This document shows, in pieces, positions 1 through 5,653 of a DNA stretch of 7,079 nt. Made by a program: the position numbers and the translations under genes. The stretch spans positions 1 through 7,079 of the forward strand of contig CAMHGU010000114.1 in the NCBI GenBank assembly GCA_946184715.1, in the 5' to 3' direction. Below the pieces are notes generated by a model. It ran no database searches and was not told where the DNA came from. It was given only the letters and a program-made list of their open reading frames with translations. Positions within the stretch are counted from its first letter, which is position 1, and the number at the start of each line of letters is the position of its first letter. The stretch is from an uncultured bacterium (GTDB lineage Bacteria; Bacteroidota; Bacteroidia; Bacteroidales; Muribaculaceae).

Positions 1-57
1 CTTTTTCACTATTCCCTCCAAACTTTTTTACAACTTTTTTTGAAATATTTTTCATAG
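1..57 (-). promoter_or_regulatory. Possible -33 box and A-tract upstream region of a promoter firing left, cut by the window edge
   Basis: Read on the minus strand, this AT-rich stretch has long A-tracts (about 24-56) followed by GTTTGG, whose TTTG lies at 22-19. A-rich DNA followed by a -33 TTTG is the layout of strong Bacteroidetes promoters. With the usual 19-21 nt spacing, the -7 TAnnTTTG box would fall just outside position 1, so it cannot be checked here. The sharp change from AT-rich to GC-rich at about 57 also marks a functional boundary. This is inference from composition and half a promoter only. Confidence 0.3.
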
Positions 58-90
58 CCTCAGGAAACACCCTGATGATGAGGGCAATAG

Positions 91-240
91 CGGCCGAAGG
101 AGCACGGCGGCATGCCGCCTGAGGAGCACGCTCGCCTTGCGGCTCGCTGAGGAGCACGCCGCTGCCGCGGCTGAGGAGGCGGCGGCTACCGCCGCTGATG
201 GGGACAGGCGGGCGCGCCGCTCCGCGGCTGAGGCGGGCTG
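91..240. repeat. Array of short GC-rich hairpins separated by a conserved TGAGGAGCAC-type linker
   Basis: Five consecutive self-complementary segments are seen. They are 106-119 (perfect 14-bp palindrome GGCGGCATGCCGCC), 130-147 (GC-TC-GCC, loop TTGC, GGC-TC-GC, with a 2-bp internal mismatch), 158-171 (GCCGC, loop TGCC, GCGGC), 179-195 (GCGGCGG, loop CTA, CCGCCGC) and 216-228 (GCCGC, loop TCC, GCGGC). After each comes a linker starting TGAGG or TGATG: TGAGGAGCAC at 120-129 and 148-157, TGAGGAG at 172-178, TGATGGGGAC at 196-205, and TGAGGCGGG at 229-237. A further AGGAGCAC (98-105) precedes the first stem. Linker starts are 28, 24, 24 and 33 bp apart. The array begins about 40 bp past the proA stop codon, so it may lie in the 3' end of that transcript. 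It could be a REP-like element, a transcript-stabilising or terminating structure, or a protein-binding array. No long coding frame here looks real. Confidence 0.7.
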
Positions 241-281
241 AGGTAGGCAGCGGCGGGCGAGGGCAGGCAGAGGTGGCGGGG

Positions 282-1535
282 TTAGGGGCGGAGCTGGGCG
301 TCGCCGGTGATGATGTACTTGTAGGTGCATAGCTCGGGGAGAGCCATGGGGCCGCGGGCGTGGAGCTTCTGGGTGGAGATGCCGATTTCGGCGCCGAAGC
401 CGAACTGTGCGCCATCGGTCCAAGAGGTAGGAGCGTTGGTATATACGCAGGCGGCATCGACTTCGGCGGTGAACCGGTTGCAAGCCTCCTCATCGTCGGC
501 AATGATACACTCGCTGTGGCCGGAGCCGTGGGTGGCGATGTGGGCGAGCGCCTCGTCGAGGTCGGCAACTACGTGTACGGCCATTTTGTAGTCCATCCAC
601 TCGGTGTCCCAGGTTTCGGGCTGGGCGTGCTCAAGTAGCGGATATTGGCCCGAGAGGGCGTTGAAAGCCTCGTCGTCGGCATATATCACCACATCTTTAG
701 CGGCCAGGGGAGCCACTGCGGCGGGGAGGTCGGCGATGCGGCTGCGGTCGATAAGGAGGCAGTCGAGCGCGTTACAGACGCTTACGCGGCGCGTCTTGGC
801 GTTGTTGATAATGGCAGCGCCTTTGGCAGTGTCGGCCGAGGAGTGGAAATAGGCGTGACAGATTCCGGCGCCGGTCTCGATTATCGGCACTTGCGCATTC
901 CGGCGCACGTAGTCGATGAGCCTACGGCTCCCGCGCGGGATAATGACGTCGATAAGGCCTGTGGCGTGAAGCATCTCGTCGCTCGACTGATGCGTGGCGG
1001 GCGTGAGCGAGATGACGTTTGGGTCGATGCCTTCCTGCTCAAGCACCTTGCGGATTACCGAGACAATGCGATGATTGGACATCGCGGCATCGGCCCCGCC
1101 TTTGAGCACACAGGCGTTGGCGGTCTTGAAGCAAAGCGAGAACACATCGAAGGTGACGTTAGGCCGAGCTTCATAGATTACACCCACTACCCCAAAGGGG
1201 ACAGCGACTTTGCGAAACCGCAGGCCATTGGGCTGCGTCCACTCGCGCAGCACGTCGCCCACGGGCGAATGAAGCTGCGCCACGTGCCTGATATCGTCGG
1301 CAATGGCGGCGAGGCGCTCAGGCGAGAGAGCGAGGCGGTCGCGCAGAGGGTTGTCGAGGGCCATCTGGTCGAGGTCGTACTTATTGGCATCGAGGATGCG
1401 CTGCTGCGCGGCGATGGCGGCGTCGGCCACACGGCGCAGGATGTCGTCGCGGCGCTGCTCGGGGATGAGGGCGAGGGCTCGCGCAGCCTTGCGCGCGCCT
1501 TCAAATATCATAAGGAAGTTACGGTCGGTTACCAT
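282..1535 (-). CDS. proA: Glutamate-5-semialdehyde dehydrogenase (gamma-glutamyl phosphate reductase)
   Basis: ProA carries out the second step of proline synthesis in the cytoplasm: NADPH-dependent reduction of gamma-glutamyl phosphate to glutamate-5-semialdehyde, which cyclises to pyrroline-5-carboxylate. The protein is 417 aa, the usual family length. Aldehyde-dehydrogenase-fold signatures are clear: VPFGVVGVIYEARPNV (residues 111-126), LKGGADA (144-150), IPRGSRRLI (199-207), ETGAGICH (220-227), and the catalytic cysteine at Cys254 within VSVCNALDC. The ATG at 1535 is preferred; an internal ATG at 1511 (Met9) would give 409 aa and also fits the family start. It is the last gene of the minus-strand run, 89 bp after tonB, with an inverted repeat in the gap, so it may be transcribed separately. 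The partner gene proB (glutamate 5-kinase) is not adjacent on the visible side. The C-terminus is AQLRP. Confidence 0.97.
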   Translation of the reverse strand: MVTDRNFLMIFEGARKAARALALIPEQRRDDILRRVADAAIAAQQRILDANKYDLDQMALDNPLRDRLALSPERLAAIADDIRHVAQLHSPVGDVLREWTQPNGLRFRKVAVPFGVVGVIYEARPNVTFDVFSLCFKTANACVLKGGADAAMSNHRIVSVIRKVLEQEGIDPNVISLTPATHQSSDEMLHATGLIDVIIPRGSRRLIDYVRRNAQVPIIETGAGICHAYFHSSADTAKGAAIINNAKTRRVSVCNALDCLLIDRSRIADLPAAVAPLAAKDVVIYADDEAFNALSGQYPLLEHAQPETWDTEWMDYKMAVHVVADLDEALAHIATHGSGHSECIIADDEEACNRFTAEVDAACVYTNAPTSWTDGAQFGFGAEIGISTQKLHARGPMALPELCTYKYIITGDAQLRP

Positions 1536-1556
1536 ATCAAAAACAAATTATATGAG

Positions 1557-1591
1557 CGAGGCGCGACATCGGGGAAAAGACGCGCGCCTCG
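1557..1591 (-). terminator. Terminator- or attenuator-like hairpin between tonB and proA
   Basis: A perfect 9-bp inverted repeat, CGAGGCGCG (1557-1565) and CGCGCCTCG (1583-1591), encloses a 17-nt loop. On the minus strand it lies 33 bp past the tonB stop codon and ends 21 bp before the proA ATG. The bases after the stem (CTCATATAATTTGTTTTTG) are T-rich but not a clean U-tract. It could end the tonB transcript, attenuate proA, or hide the proA translation start. The inverted repeat is seen directly; the role is inferred. Confidence 0.4.
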
Positions 1592-1624
1592 AGAAGGATT
1601 ACACATTATATAATATAAGAGGTA

Positions 1625-2386
1625 TCATTCGAAGCGCCAGGTGATGGTCCCCACTTGGTCGGTAGTACGGTTTTCGGCCACTGAGAATCGCGAGCGTAGC
1701 GAAGCCTTTCGGCAGCTTTCGCGCACCCGTTTATCGGCCGCGGCGGCACCGGTGCCGCTCTTATAGGAGGCATCGACCACCTGGCCTTTAGGGTTTACCC
1801 TCACTTTGATCACAATAGTACCCTCCACAGTGCTTGAGGGGCTGCCCCAGCTTTCCATAGAGCGGCCGGCGAGGTCAAACCCCGGGGAGCCTTTGACGGC
1901 GCCGTGGGTGGCGTTGCCATTGGGCGAGCCTTGCTTGCCCGAGCCGGAGCCGAAAGAGTTCTTGACGCTGCTATTGATACGATCCTGCTCGGCGCGGCGG
2001 CGTTCCTCCTCTTTTTTCTTCTTCTGCTCGGCACGGCGAGCGGCCTCGTCGGCGCCATCGGCGGGCGATTTCTGCTTTTTGGCCGGCGATTCGAGGTCGG
2101 TGGTGGTAAGGCGCTCAGGGTCGGTGGAGTTGTCGGCCTTAGGCGCGTCGGCCGGGTCGACGGCGGCGGGCTGGCTGGCGGCGAGGTCGGACGCGGCAGG
2201 CTCGGGGGTGTCGCCCAGCATCACGTATTCGCCGCCGAAGAAGATGTCGGTACGTTCCGGCTCGGGGCGGTCCTTAGGCGGCCATTCGCTATGCATATAG
2301 GAGAACAGCAGGATAAGCAGCACCACGATAAGGAACAGCAGCGCGGCCGCGGCGGCGATGATTCTATTTCTTTTCTCTTCTTCCAC
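1625..2386 (-). CDS. TonB/TolA-like periplasm-spanning energy transducer with GTG start
   Basis: Predicted inner-membrane-anchored protein that passes energy from the ExbB/ExbD motor across the periplasm to outer-membrane partners. The 253 aa are ordered as a short charged cytoplasmic tail (1-8), one membrane segment (about 9-30), an Ala/Pro/Asp-rich linker (about 36-110), a highly charged Lys/Glu/Arg stretch likely to be helical (113-136) that recalls TolA, a Gly/Ser-rich hinge (about 142-166), and a TonB-type C-terminal domain (188-253) with GTIVIKVRVNPKGQVVDASY and the terminal strand GTITWRFE. The start is GTG at 2386-2384. A TAA codon lies directly before it in frame, and the next ATG (Met31) would remove the membrane anchor, so GTG is the credible start. 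The exbD stop lies 18 bp upstream, indicating co-transcription. Whether it serves TonB-dependent uptake or Tol-Pal-like envelope constriction cannot be told from sequence. Confidence 0.87.
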   Translation of the reverse strand: MEEEKRNRIIAAAAALLFLIVVLLILLFSYMHSEWPPKDRPEPERTDIFFGGEYVMLGDTPEPAASDLAASQPAAVDPADAPKADNSTDPERLTTTDLESPAKKQKSPADGADEAARRAEQKKKKEEERRRAEQDRINSSVKNSFGSGSGKQGSPNGNATHGAVKGSPGFDLAGRSMESWGSPSSTVEGTIVIKVRVNPKGQVVDASYKSGTGAAAADKRVRESCRKASLRSRFSVAENRTTDQVGTITWRFE

Positions 2387-2404
2387 TTACGCAATCACGG
2401 GGGG

Positions 2405-2866
2405 TTAATTGTAAGATTCGCTCTCGGCGAGGCCCGGCACAGCTTGCAACGGCTGCGGGGCGGCAGGCTTGGTGGCGAGCACCATCTTGAGGTTGGCTTG
2501 AGCGGTTAGGTCAAGGAGGCGAACAATCTGCCCGTAGGGCACCTCCTCATCGGCATAGAGCGCAATAAACTGCTCCGGGTCCTGCTGTTGCGTCATCTCA
2601 AGGAACGTGAGGAGCTGATTAAGCTCAATGGGCTGCGGCTCCTCCTCGCCGAAGGAGGCGAAGATGTTGTTGTCCTTGTCGATATAAACTTTCGTGCCCG
2701 GCTTAATAGCAGTCTGCTCGCTGCTTTGCGGAAGGTTCACCTCGAGTGCGGTGGGGAACACCACGGTGGAAGTGACCATAAAGAAAATCAGCAAGAGGAA
2801 GATGACGTCGGTCATAGACGCCATGCTGTAAACTGATAGCATTTCGTGCTGACGTTTCAGAGCCAT
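2405..2866 (-). CDS. exbD: ExbD/TolR-family biopolymer transporter
   Basis: Inner-membrane stator partner of ExbB/TolQ that couples proton flow to movement of the TonB/TolA-like protein. The 153 aa have a short cytoplasmic N-terminus, one membrane helix (about 18-37) with the family motif SMTDVIFLLLIFFMV, and a periplasmic domain (about 40-140) containing the ExbD signature YADEEVPYGQIVRLLDLTAQ. Asp20 at the membrane edge corresponds to the essential proton-relay aspartate of ExbD/TolR. The length is near the upper end of the family (roughly 140-150 aa), the extra residues being a polar Pro/Ala/Glu tail. It sits between exbB (51 bp upstream) and tonB (18 bp downstream). Only one ExbD copy is present, whereas many Bacteroidetes clusters carry two. 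Confidence 0.94.
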   Translation of the reverse strand: MALKRQHEMLSVYSMASMTDVIFLLLIFFMVTSTVVFPTALEVNLPQSSEQTAIKPGTKVYIDKDNNIFASFGEEEPQPIELNQLLTFLEMTQQQDPEQFIALYADEEVPYGQIVRLLDLTAQANLKMVLATKPAAPQPLQAVPGLAESESYN

Positions 2867-2890
2867 ATCGGTAAAGAGTTTAGACTATTA

Positions 2891-2918
2891 ATAGAATATG
2901 GTGTCAACGCGATTCTAT
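2891..2918 (-). other. AT-rich inverted repeat in the exbB-exbD gap
   Basis: ATAGAAT (2891-2897) and ATTCTAT (2912-2918) are perfect complements around a 14-nt loop. The outer arm touches the exbB stop codon (2918-2920). A second small palindrome, CTATTAATAG, spans 2885-2894. Possible uses are mRNA processing or tuning the ExbB:ExbD ratio, but a 7-bp AT-rich stem is weak and may be chance. Confidence 0.25.
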
Positions 2919-3688
2919 CAGGCGATAGGCTCATTGAGGAGGTCCATAAACTCAACGGTTTTGCCTTCGAGCTGAGTCATCACCTTATTGACGCGAGCCA
3001 CGAGGAAATTGTAGGCAAACATAGCGATGATGCCCACGATAAGGCCGGCCACTGTGGTGACGAGAGCCTCGTAGATACCGCCGGCGAGGGTTTGGATATT
3101 AGCGTTGGTGCCGGCGGCTTCCATCTGGAAGAATGCCTGAACCATACCGGTGACGGTACCGAGGAAGCCAATCATCGGCGCACCGGCGGCGGTGGTGGCG
3201 AGCCAGGGGAAGTTCTTCTCGAGGCGGGCAATCTCAAGGTTGCCCACGTTTTCGATAGCGGTCTGCACGTCCTGGATGGGGCGGCCTATGCGGCTGATAC
3301 CCTTAGCGATAAGGCGAGCATAGGGAGTGTCGGTCTTCTTGCAGAGGTTGAGGGCGCTCTCGATTTCGCCATCGTGGATATAGTCCTTAATACGCTTCAT
3401 AAAGGTATCGTCCTCCTTAGCGGCGGCGCGGATAGCGAGCCAGCGCTCCACGAGGACATAGATGCTGACCAAGAGAAGGATGACGAGCGGAATCATCACG
3501 ATACCGCCTTTGAGGGCGAGGTCCCAGAGGTTAAGCTCTTTGACGACGGTTTCGGCCACGGGCTGCGCGGCGGCAGCGGCCTGAGCGGCAGGCGCGGCGG
3601 CATTAGCGACAGTGTCGGCCACGGCAGCATTAGCCGAGTCGAGAGCTTGCGGAATCAGGGCCAAGAGGGATTGGGTAAGTAATGCCAT
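2918..3688 (-). CDS. exbB: MotA/TolQ/ExbB proton-channel family protein
   Basis: Inner-membrane motor component that forms the proton channel with ExbD and drives the TonB/TolA-like protein encoded two genes downstream. The 256 aa have an Ala-rich, low-complexity N-terminal extension (about 20-47, AAAPAAQAAAAAQPV), a first membrane helix (about 61-81), a cytoplasmic domain (about 85-158), and two C-terminal helices (about 161-185 and 208-231). Family hallmarks are FLGTVTGMVQAF (175-186) and GIYEALVTTVAGLIVGI (204-220). The N-terminal extension before the first helix is usual in Bacteroidetes members and may include a signal-like segment (residues 3-12). The ATG at 3688 lies 39 bp after the pdxJ stop codon on the same strand. 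TolQ would be an equally fair name; the sequence does not separate the two roles. Confidence 0.94.
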   Translation of the reverse strand: MALLTQSLLALIPQALDSANAAVADTVANAAAPAAQAAAAAQPVAETVVKELNLWDLALKGGIVMIPLVILLLVSIYVLVERWLAIRAAAKEDDTFMKRIKDYIHDGEIESALNLCKKTDTPYARLIAKGISRIGRPIQDVQTAIENVGNLEIARLEKNFPWLATTAAGAPMIGFLGTVTGMVQAFFQMEAAGTNANIQTLAGGIYEALVTTVAGLIVGIIAMFAYNFLVARVNKVMTQLEGKTVEFMDLLNEPIA

Positions 3689-3727
3689 ATTATATCAGTG
3701 ATTATTATTATACGAAATTGTGACAGG

Positions 3728-4450
3728 TCATATTTTCAACGCATCTTTGTAGGCCTTTATTGTGGCTTCAATGCCGAGATAAAGGGCATCGGCGATGAGG
3801 TGGTGGCCGATGGAGACCTCCGACAGATGCGGCACCCGCTGCGCGAAGAAGTGGAGATTGCGCAGGTTGAGGTCGTGGCCGGCATTGATGCCGAGGCCAC
3901 ACTTGCGGGCCGTGATGGCCGCGTTGACAAACGGCTCGACAGCGGCCTCAGGGTCGGTGTCGAACATCGTGGCATACGGCTCAGTGTAAAGTTCTATGCG
4001 ATCGGCGCCCACGGCAGCAGCCGCCTTGATATTGTCGATATCGGTGCCTACGAAGATGCTCGCTCTGATGCCGTGCTCTTTGAGCCGCTCCACGATGCCA
4101 GTGAGGAACTCGGCGTTAGGCTCCACGTTCCATCCGGCGCAGGAGGTGAGCACATCGGGCGCATCGGGGACAAGCGTCACCTGCTCGGGCTTCACCTTAA
4201 GCACCAAGTCCATAAACTCCTCGGAGGGGTAGCCCTCGATATTGAATTCGGTGGTAATGAGCGGGCGCAGCTTGAACACATCGTCGCGGCGGATGTGGCG
4301 CTCATCGGGGCGCGGGTGCACCGTGATGCCATCGGCGCCGAGAGCCTCGCAATCGGCCGCAAACTGCTCCACATCGGGCATATTACCCCCGCGGGCATTG
4401 CGCAGGGTGGCCACCTTATTGATGTTGACGCTTAGATTAATCTTTGCCAT
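3728..4450 (-). CDS. pdxJ: Pyridoxine 5'-phosphate synthase
   Basis: PdxJ condenses 1-deoxyxylulose 5-phosphate with 3-amino-2-oxopropyl phosphate to form pyridoxine 5'-phosphate, the last ring-forming step of the DXP-dependent vitamin B6 route in the cytoplasm. The 240 aa match the family length. A TIM-barrel PdxJ signature is clear: LSVNINKVATLRNARGG (6-22), DGITVHPRPDERHI (40-53, with His45 and His52), FNIEGY (69-74, with Glu72), and GINAGHDL (187-194, with His192 as the late catalytic histidine). The frame stays open up to an ATG at 4582, but the extra 44 residues do not resemble PdxJ. MAKINLSVN at 4450 is the family start and is chosen here. It begins the minus-strand gene run and is divergent from nadK, with 192 bp between them. 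Placement of pdxJ ahead of exbB/exbD/tonB is, as recalled, a common Bacteroidales arrangement. No convincing promoter was found for it. Confidence 0.97.
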   Translation of the reverse strand: MAKINLSVNINKVATLRNARGGNMPDVEQFAADCEALGADGITVHPRPDERHIRRDDVFKLRPLITTEFNIEGYPSEEFMDLVLKVKPEQVTLVPDAPDVLTSCAGWNVEPNAEFLTGIVERLKEHGIRASIFVGTDIDNIKAAAAVGADRIELYTEPYATMFDTDPEAAVEPFVNAAITARKCGLGINAGHDLNLRNLHFFAQRVPHLSEVSIGHHLIADALYLGIEATIKAYKDALKI

Positions 4451-4549
4451 ACGTAATATCAACGTGTTATCGAAGATGGCGGGCCGAGCCGTAAGGCACA
4501 AATTGAAAAAAATGGCGGCGGCGCGACACGCTATCTCGCAAATACTTGC

Positions 4550-4557
4550 TAACTTTG
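4550..4557 (+). promoter_or_regulatory. Candidate -7 promoter box for nadK
   Basis: TAACTTTG is an exact match to the Bacteroidetes -7 consensus TAnnTTTG. Transcription would begin near 4563-4565, giving a 5' leader of about 80 nt before the nadK ATG. No TTTG lies 19-21 nt upstream, so the -33 box is missing or strongly degenerate, which lowers confidence. Confidence 0.45.
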
Positions 4558-4561
4558 TAAG

Positions 4562-4620
4562 GCCGCACGGGCGGCAAAACAATCTACAAATTTACTATGA
4601 ATTTGTTAGATTTCAAGTAA
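4562..4620 (+). promoter_or_regulatory. Structured 5' leader of nadK with two hairpins and a 7-codon upstream ORF
   Basis: Two inverted repeats are seen. GCCGC (4562-4566) pairs with GCGGC (4571-4575) around loop ACGG. TCTACAAATT (4583-4592) pairs with AATTTGTTAGA (4600-4610), with one bulged T and a 7-nt loop. The second overlaps a minute frame, ATG at 4597 to TAA at 4618-4620, encoding MNLLDFK, which ends 22 bp before the nadK ATG. The structures may modulate nadK translation. No known riboswitch fold is recognised, and AT-rich leaders produce such stems by chance. Confidence 0.3.
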
Positions 4621-4642
4621 AAATACAGAAAAGGCGAAAAAA

Positions 4643-5515
4643 ATGATACGATTTGCAATCTACGGGAAGCGACATCAGGAGCGGCATGCGGAGAGCCTGC
4701 GGCTACTGCTGAGTCAGCTCGAGGCGCTTGGAAGCGAAGTGGTTATGCACCGGAAGCTCTACGAGTACCTGCCGCAGCTGGGCATTGAGGCCGGCGAGCG
4801 AGTGAGGAGCGTGGACGACGGCGACGCGTGGGACGCCGATATCGCCATCAGCATAGGCGGCGACGGCACCTTCCTGCGCACGGCCCACTGGGTGGCCGAC
4901 CGGCAAACCCCCATTATCGGCATCAACACCGGTTCGCTGGGCTATCTGGCTCAGACACGCGTGGAGGATATAGGCGAATTGATATTCAAGCTCCGCGAGG
5001 GGCGATATAAGATAGAGAGCCGCAGCGTGATAGAGGTGAAGAGCGATGATGCCGAGCTGCAATCGCCTTTCGCGCTCAACGAAGTGGCGATACTCAAGGC
5101 CGAGTCGGCCTCGATGATACGGCTTCAGACCGAGATTGACGGCCAAGCGCTGACCACCTACCTTTCCGACGGCCTCATCGTGGCCACCCCCACGGGCAGC
5201 ACGGCCTACAACCTATCAGTGGGCGGTCCCATCTTGGCGCCTTCCACCCGGTCGTGGGCCATCTCGCCCATCGCGCCCCACTCGCTTACGCTACGTCCGC
5301 TCGTGGTGAGCGACAGCAGCGTGCTGCGCATAGCCACCAGCGGCCGCACCCCCCGCTATCGGCTCGCCCTCGATGGCAAATCGACAGCGATGCCCGATGG
5401 CTCGGTAATCGAGCTACGCAAAGCAGCCTGGGGCGTGCGCATCATCCAGCCCGAAGACACCGACTTCCCCTCGACCTTGCGCCACAAGCTCCTCTGGGGC
5501 GTCGATGCCCGGTAA
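4643..5515 (+). CDS. nadK: NAD kinase (ATP-NAD kinase)
   Basis: NadK phosphorylates NAD at the 2'-hydroxyl of its adenosine ribose to make NADP, in the cytoplasm, and supplies the NADPH pool used for instance by ProA. The 290 aa are normal for the family. The GGDGT motif is at 72-76 within SIGGDGTFLRTA, followed by GINTGSLGYL (93-102), the NE motif FALNEV (143-148), and the glycine-rich SDGLIVATPTGSTAYNLSVGGP (start at 175). All expected active-site residues, including Asp74, Asn146 and Glu147, are present. The ATG at 4643 starts the family-like MIRFAIYGKR. A 192-bp divergent region separates it from pdxJ. It ends 8 bp before the first copy of the 33-bp repeat array. Composition is GC-rich, like the minus-strand genes and unlike the ATPase downstream. 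Confidence 0.97.
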   Translation: MIRFAIYGKRHQERHAESLRLLLSQLEALGSEVVMHRKLYEYLPQLGIEAGERVRSVDDGDAWDADIAISIGGDGTFLRTAHWVADRQTPIIGINTGSLGYLAQTRVEDIGELIFKLREGRYKIESRSVIEVKSDDAELQSPFALNEVAILKAESASMIRLQTEIDGQALTTYLSDGLIVATPTGSTAYNLSVGGPILAPSTRSWAISPIAPHSLTLRPLVVSDSSVLRIATSGRTPRYRLALDGKSTAMPDGSVIELRKAAWGVRIIQPEDTDFPSTLRHKLLWGVDAR

Positions 5516-5522
5516 AAGCCCC

Positions 5523-5640
5523 AAAAATCTCAAAAAGGTGCAAAAACGGTGCTCGAAAAATCTCAAAAAGGTGCGAAAACTGCTTTGAAAAAATCTCAAA
5601 AAGGTGTAACTTTGCGCTGATAAAAATCTCAAAAAGGTGC
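5523..5640 (+). repeat. Four direct copies of a 19-bp A-rich repeat at exact 33-bp period
   Basis: AAAAATCTCAAAAAGGTGC occurs at 5523-5541, 5556-5574, 5589-5607 (last base T) and 5622-5640. Starts are exactly 33 bp apart, with three different 14-bp spacers (5542-5555, 5575-5588, 5608-5621). The first 18 bases are identical in all four. Each unit has two A5 tracts 9 bp apart; the 33-bp period is about three helical turns, so the DNA is probably bent. The array fills the whole gap between the nadK stop and the ATPase leader, and copy 3 forms the spacer of a promoter. This is not a typical CRISPR: repeat and spacer are too short and no cas genes are visible. 33 bp is also 11 codons, but the frames read only as low-complexity repeats and are not proposed as coding. 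Confidence 0.97.
5584..5614 (+). promoter_or_regulatory. Promoter of the DUF4143 ATPase gene, built around repeat copy 3
   Basis: TTTG (5584-5587), then 19 nt, then TAACTTTG (5607-5614) matches the Bacteroidetes primary-sigma consensus TTTG-N19-21-TAnnTTTG at every fixed position and in spacing. The 19-nt spacer (5588-5606) is essentially the repeat unit. Transcription would start near 5620, giving a leader of about 35 nt that carries repeat copy 4 before the ATG at 5654. The flanks of copies 1, 2 and 4 lack both boxes, so only this copy should be active. Confidence 0.75.
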
Positions 5641-5653
5641 AAAAAGTTACATT

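Noticed and set aside
254..298. G-quadruplex from G-runs near the proA stop
   Set aside because: Runs of three or more G are present, but the middle loop is about 14 nt, so no standard four-run motif with short loops forms.
52..483. 143-codon minus-strand frame across the hairpin array and the end of proA
   Set aside because: The translation is low-complexity Arg/Ala/Pro/Ser sequence from GC-rich hairpins and overlaps the certain proA coding region.
645..1613. 322-codon plus-strand frame opposite proA
   Set aside because: It is a shadow of proA in GC-rich DNA. The minus strand carries full ProA motifs, while this frame has no recognisable domain.
2846..3682. 278-codon plus-strand frame opposite exbB
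   Set aside because: It is a His/Gly/Glu/Asp-rich shadow translation. The minus strand has clear ExbB motifs and membrane helices.
4451..4582. 44-residue N-terminal extension of PdxJ from an ATG at 4582
   Set aside because: The family start MAKINLSVN is at 4450, the extension is unlike PdxJ, and it would run through the nadK leader on the other strand.
5523..5640. CRISPR array
   Set aside because: The repeats are 19 bp and the spacers 14 bp, far below typical CRISPR sizes. One spacer contains a promoter box, and no cas gene is visible.
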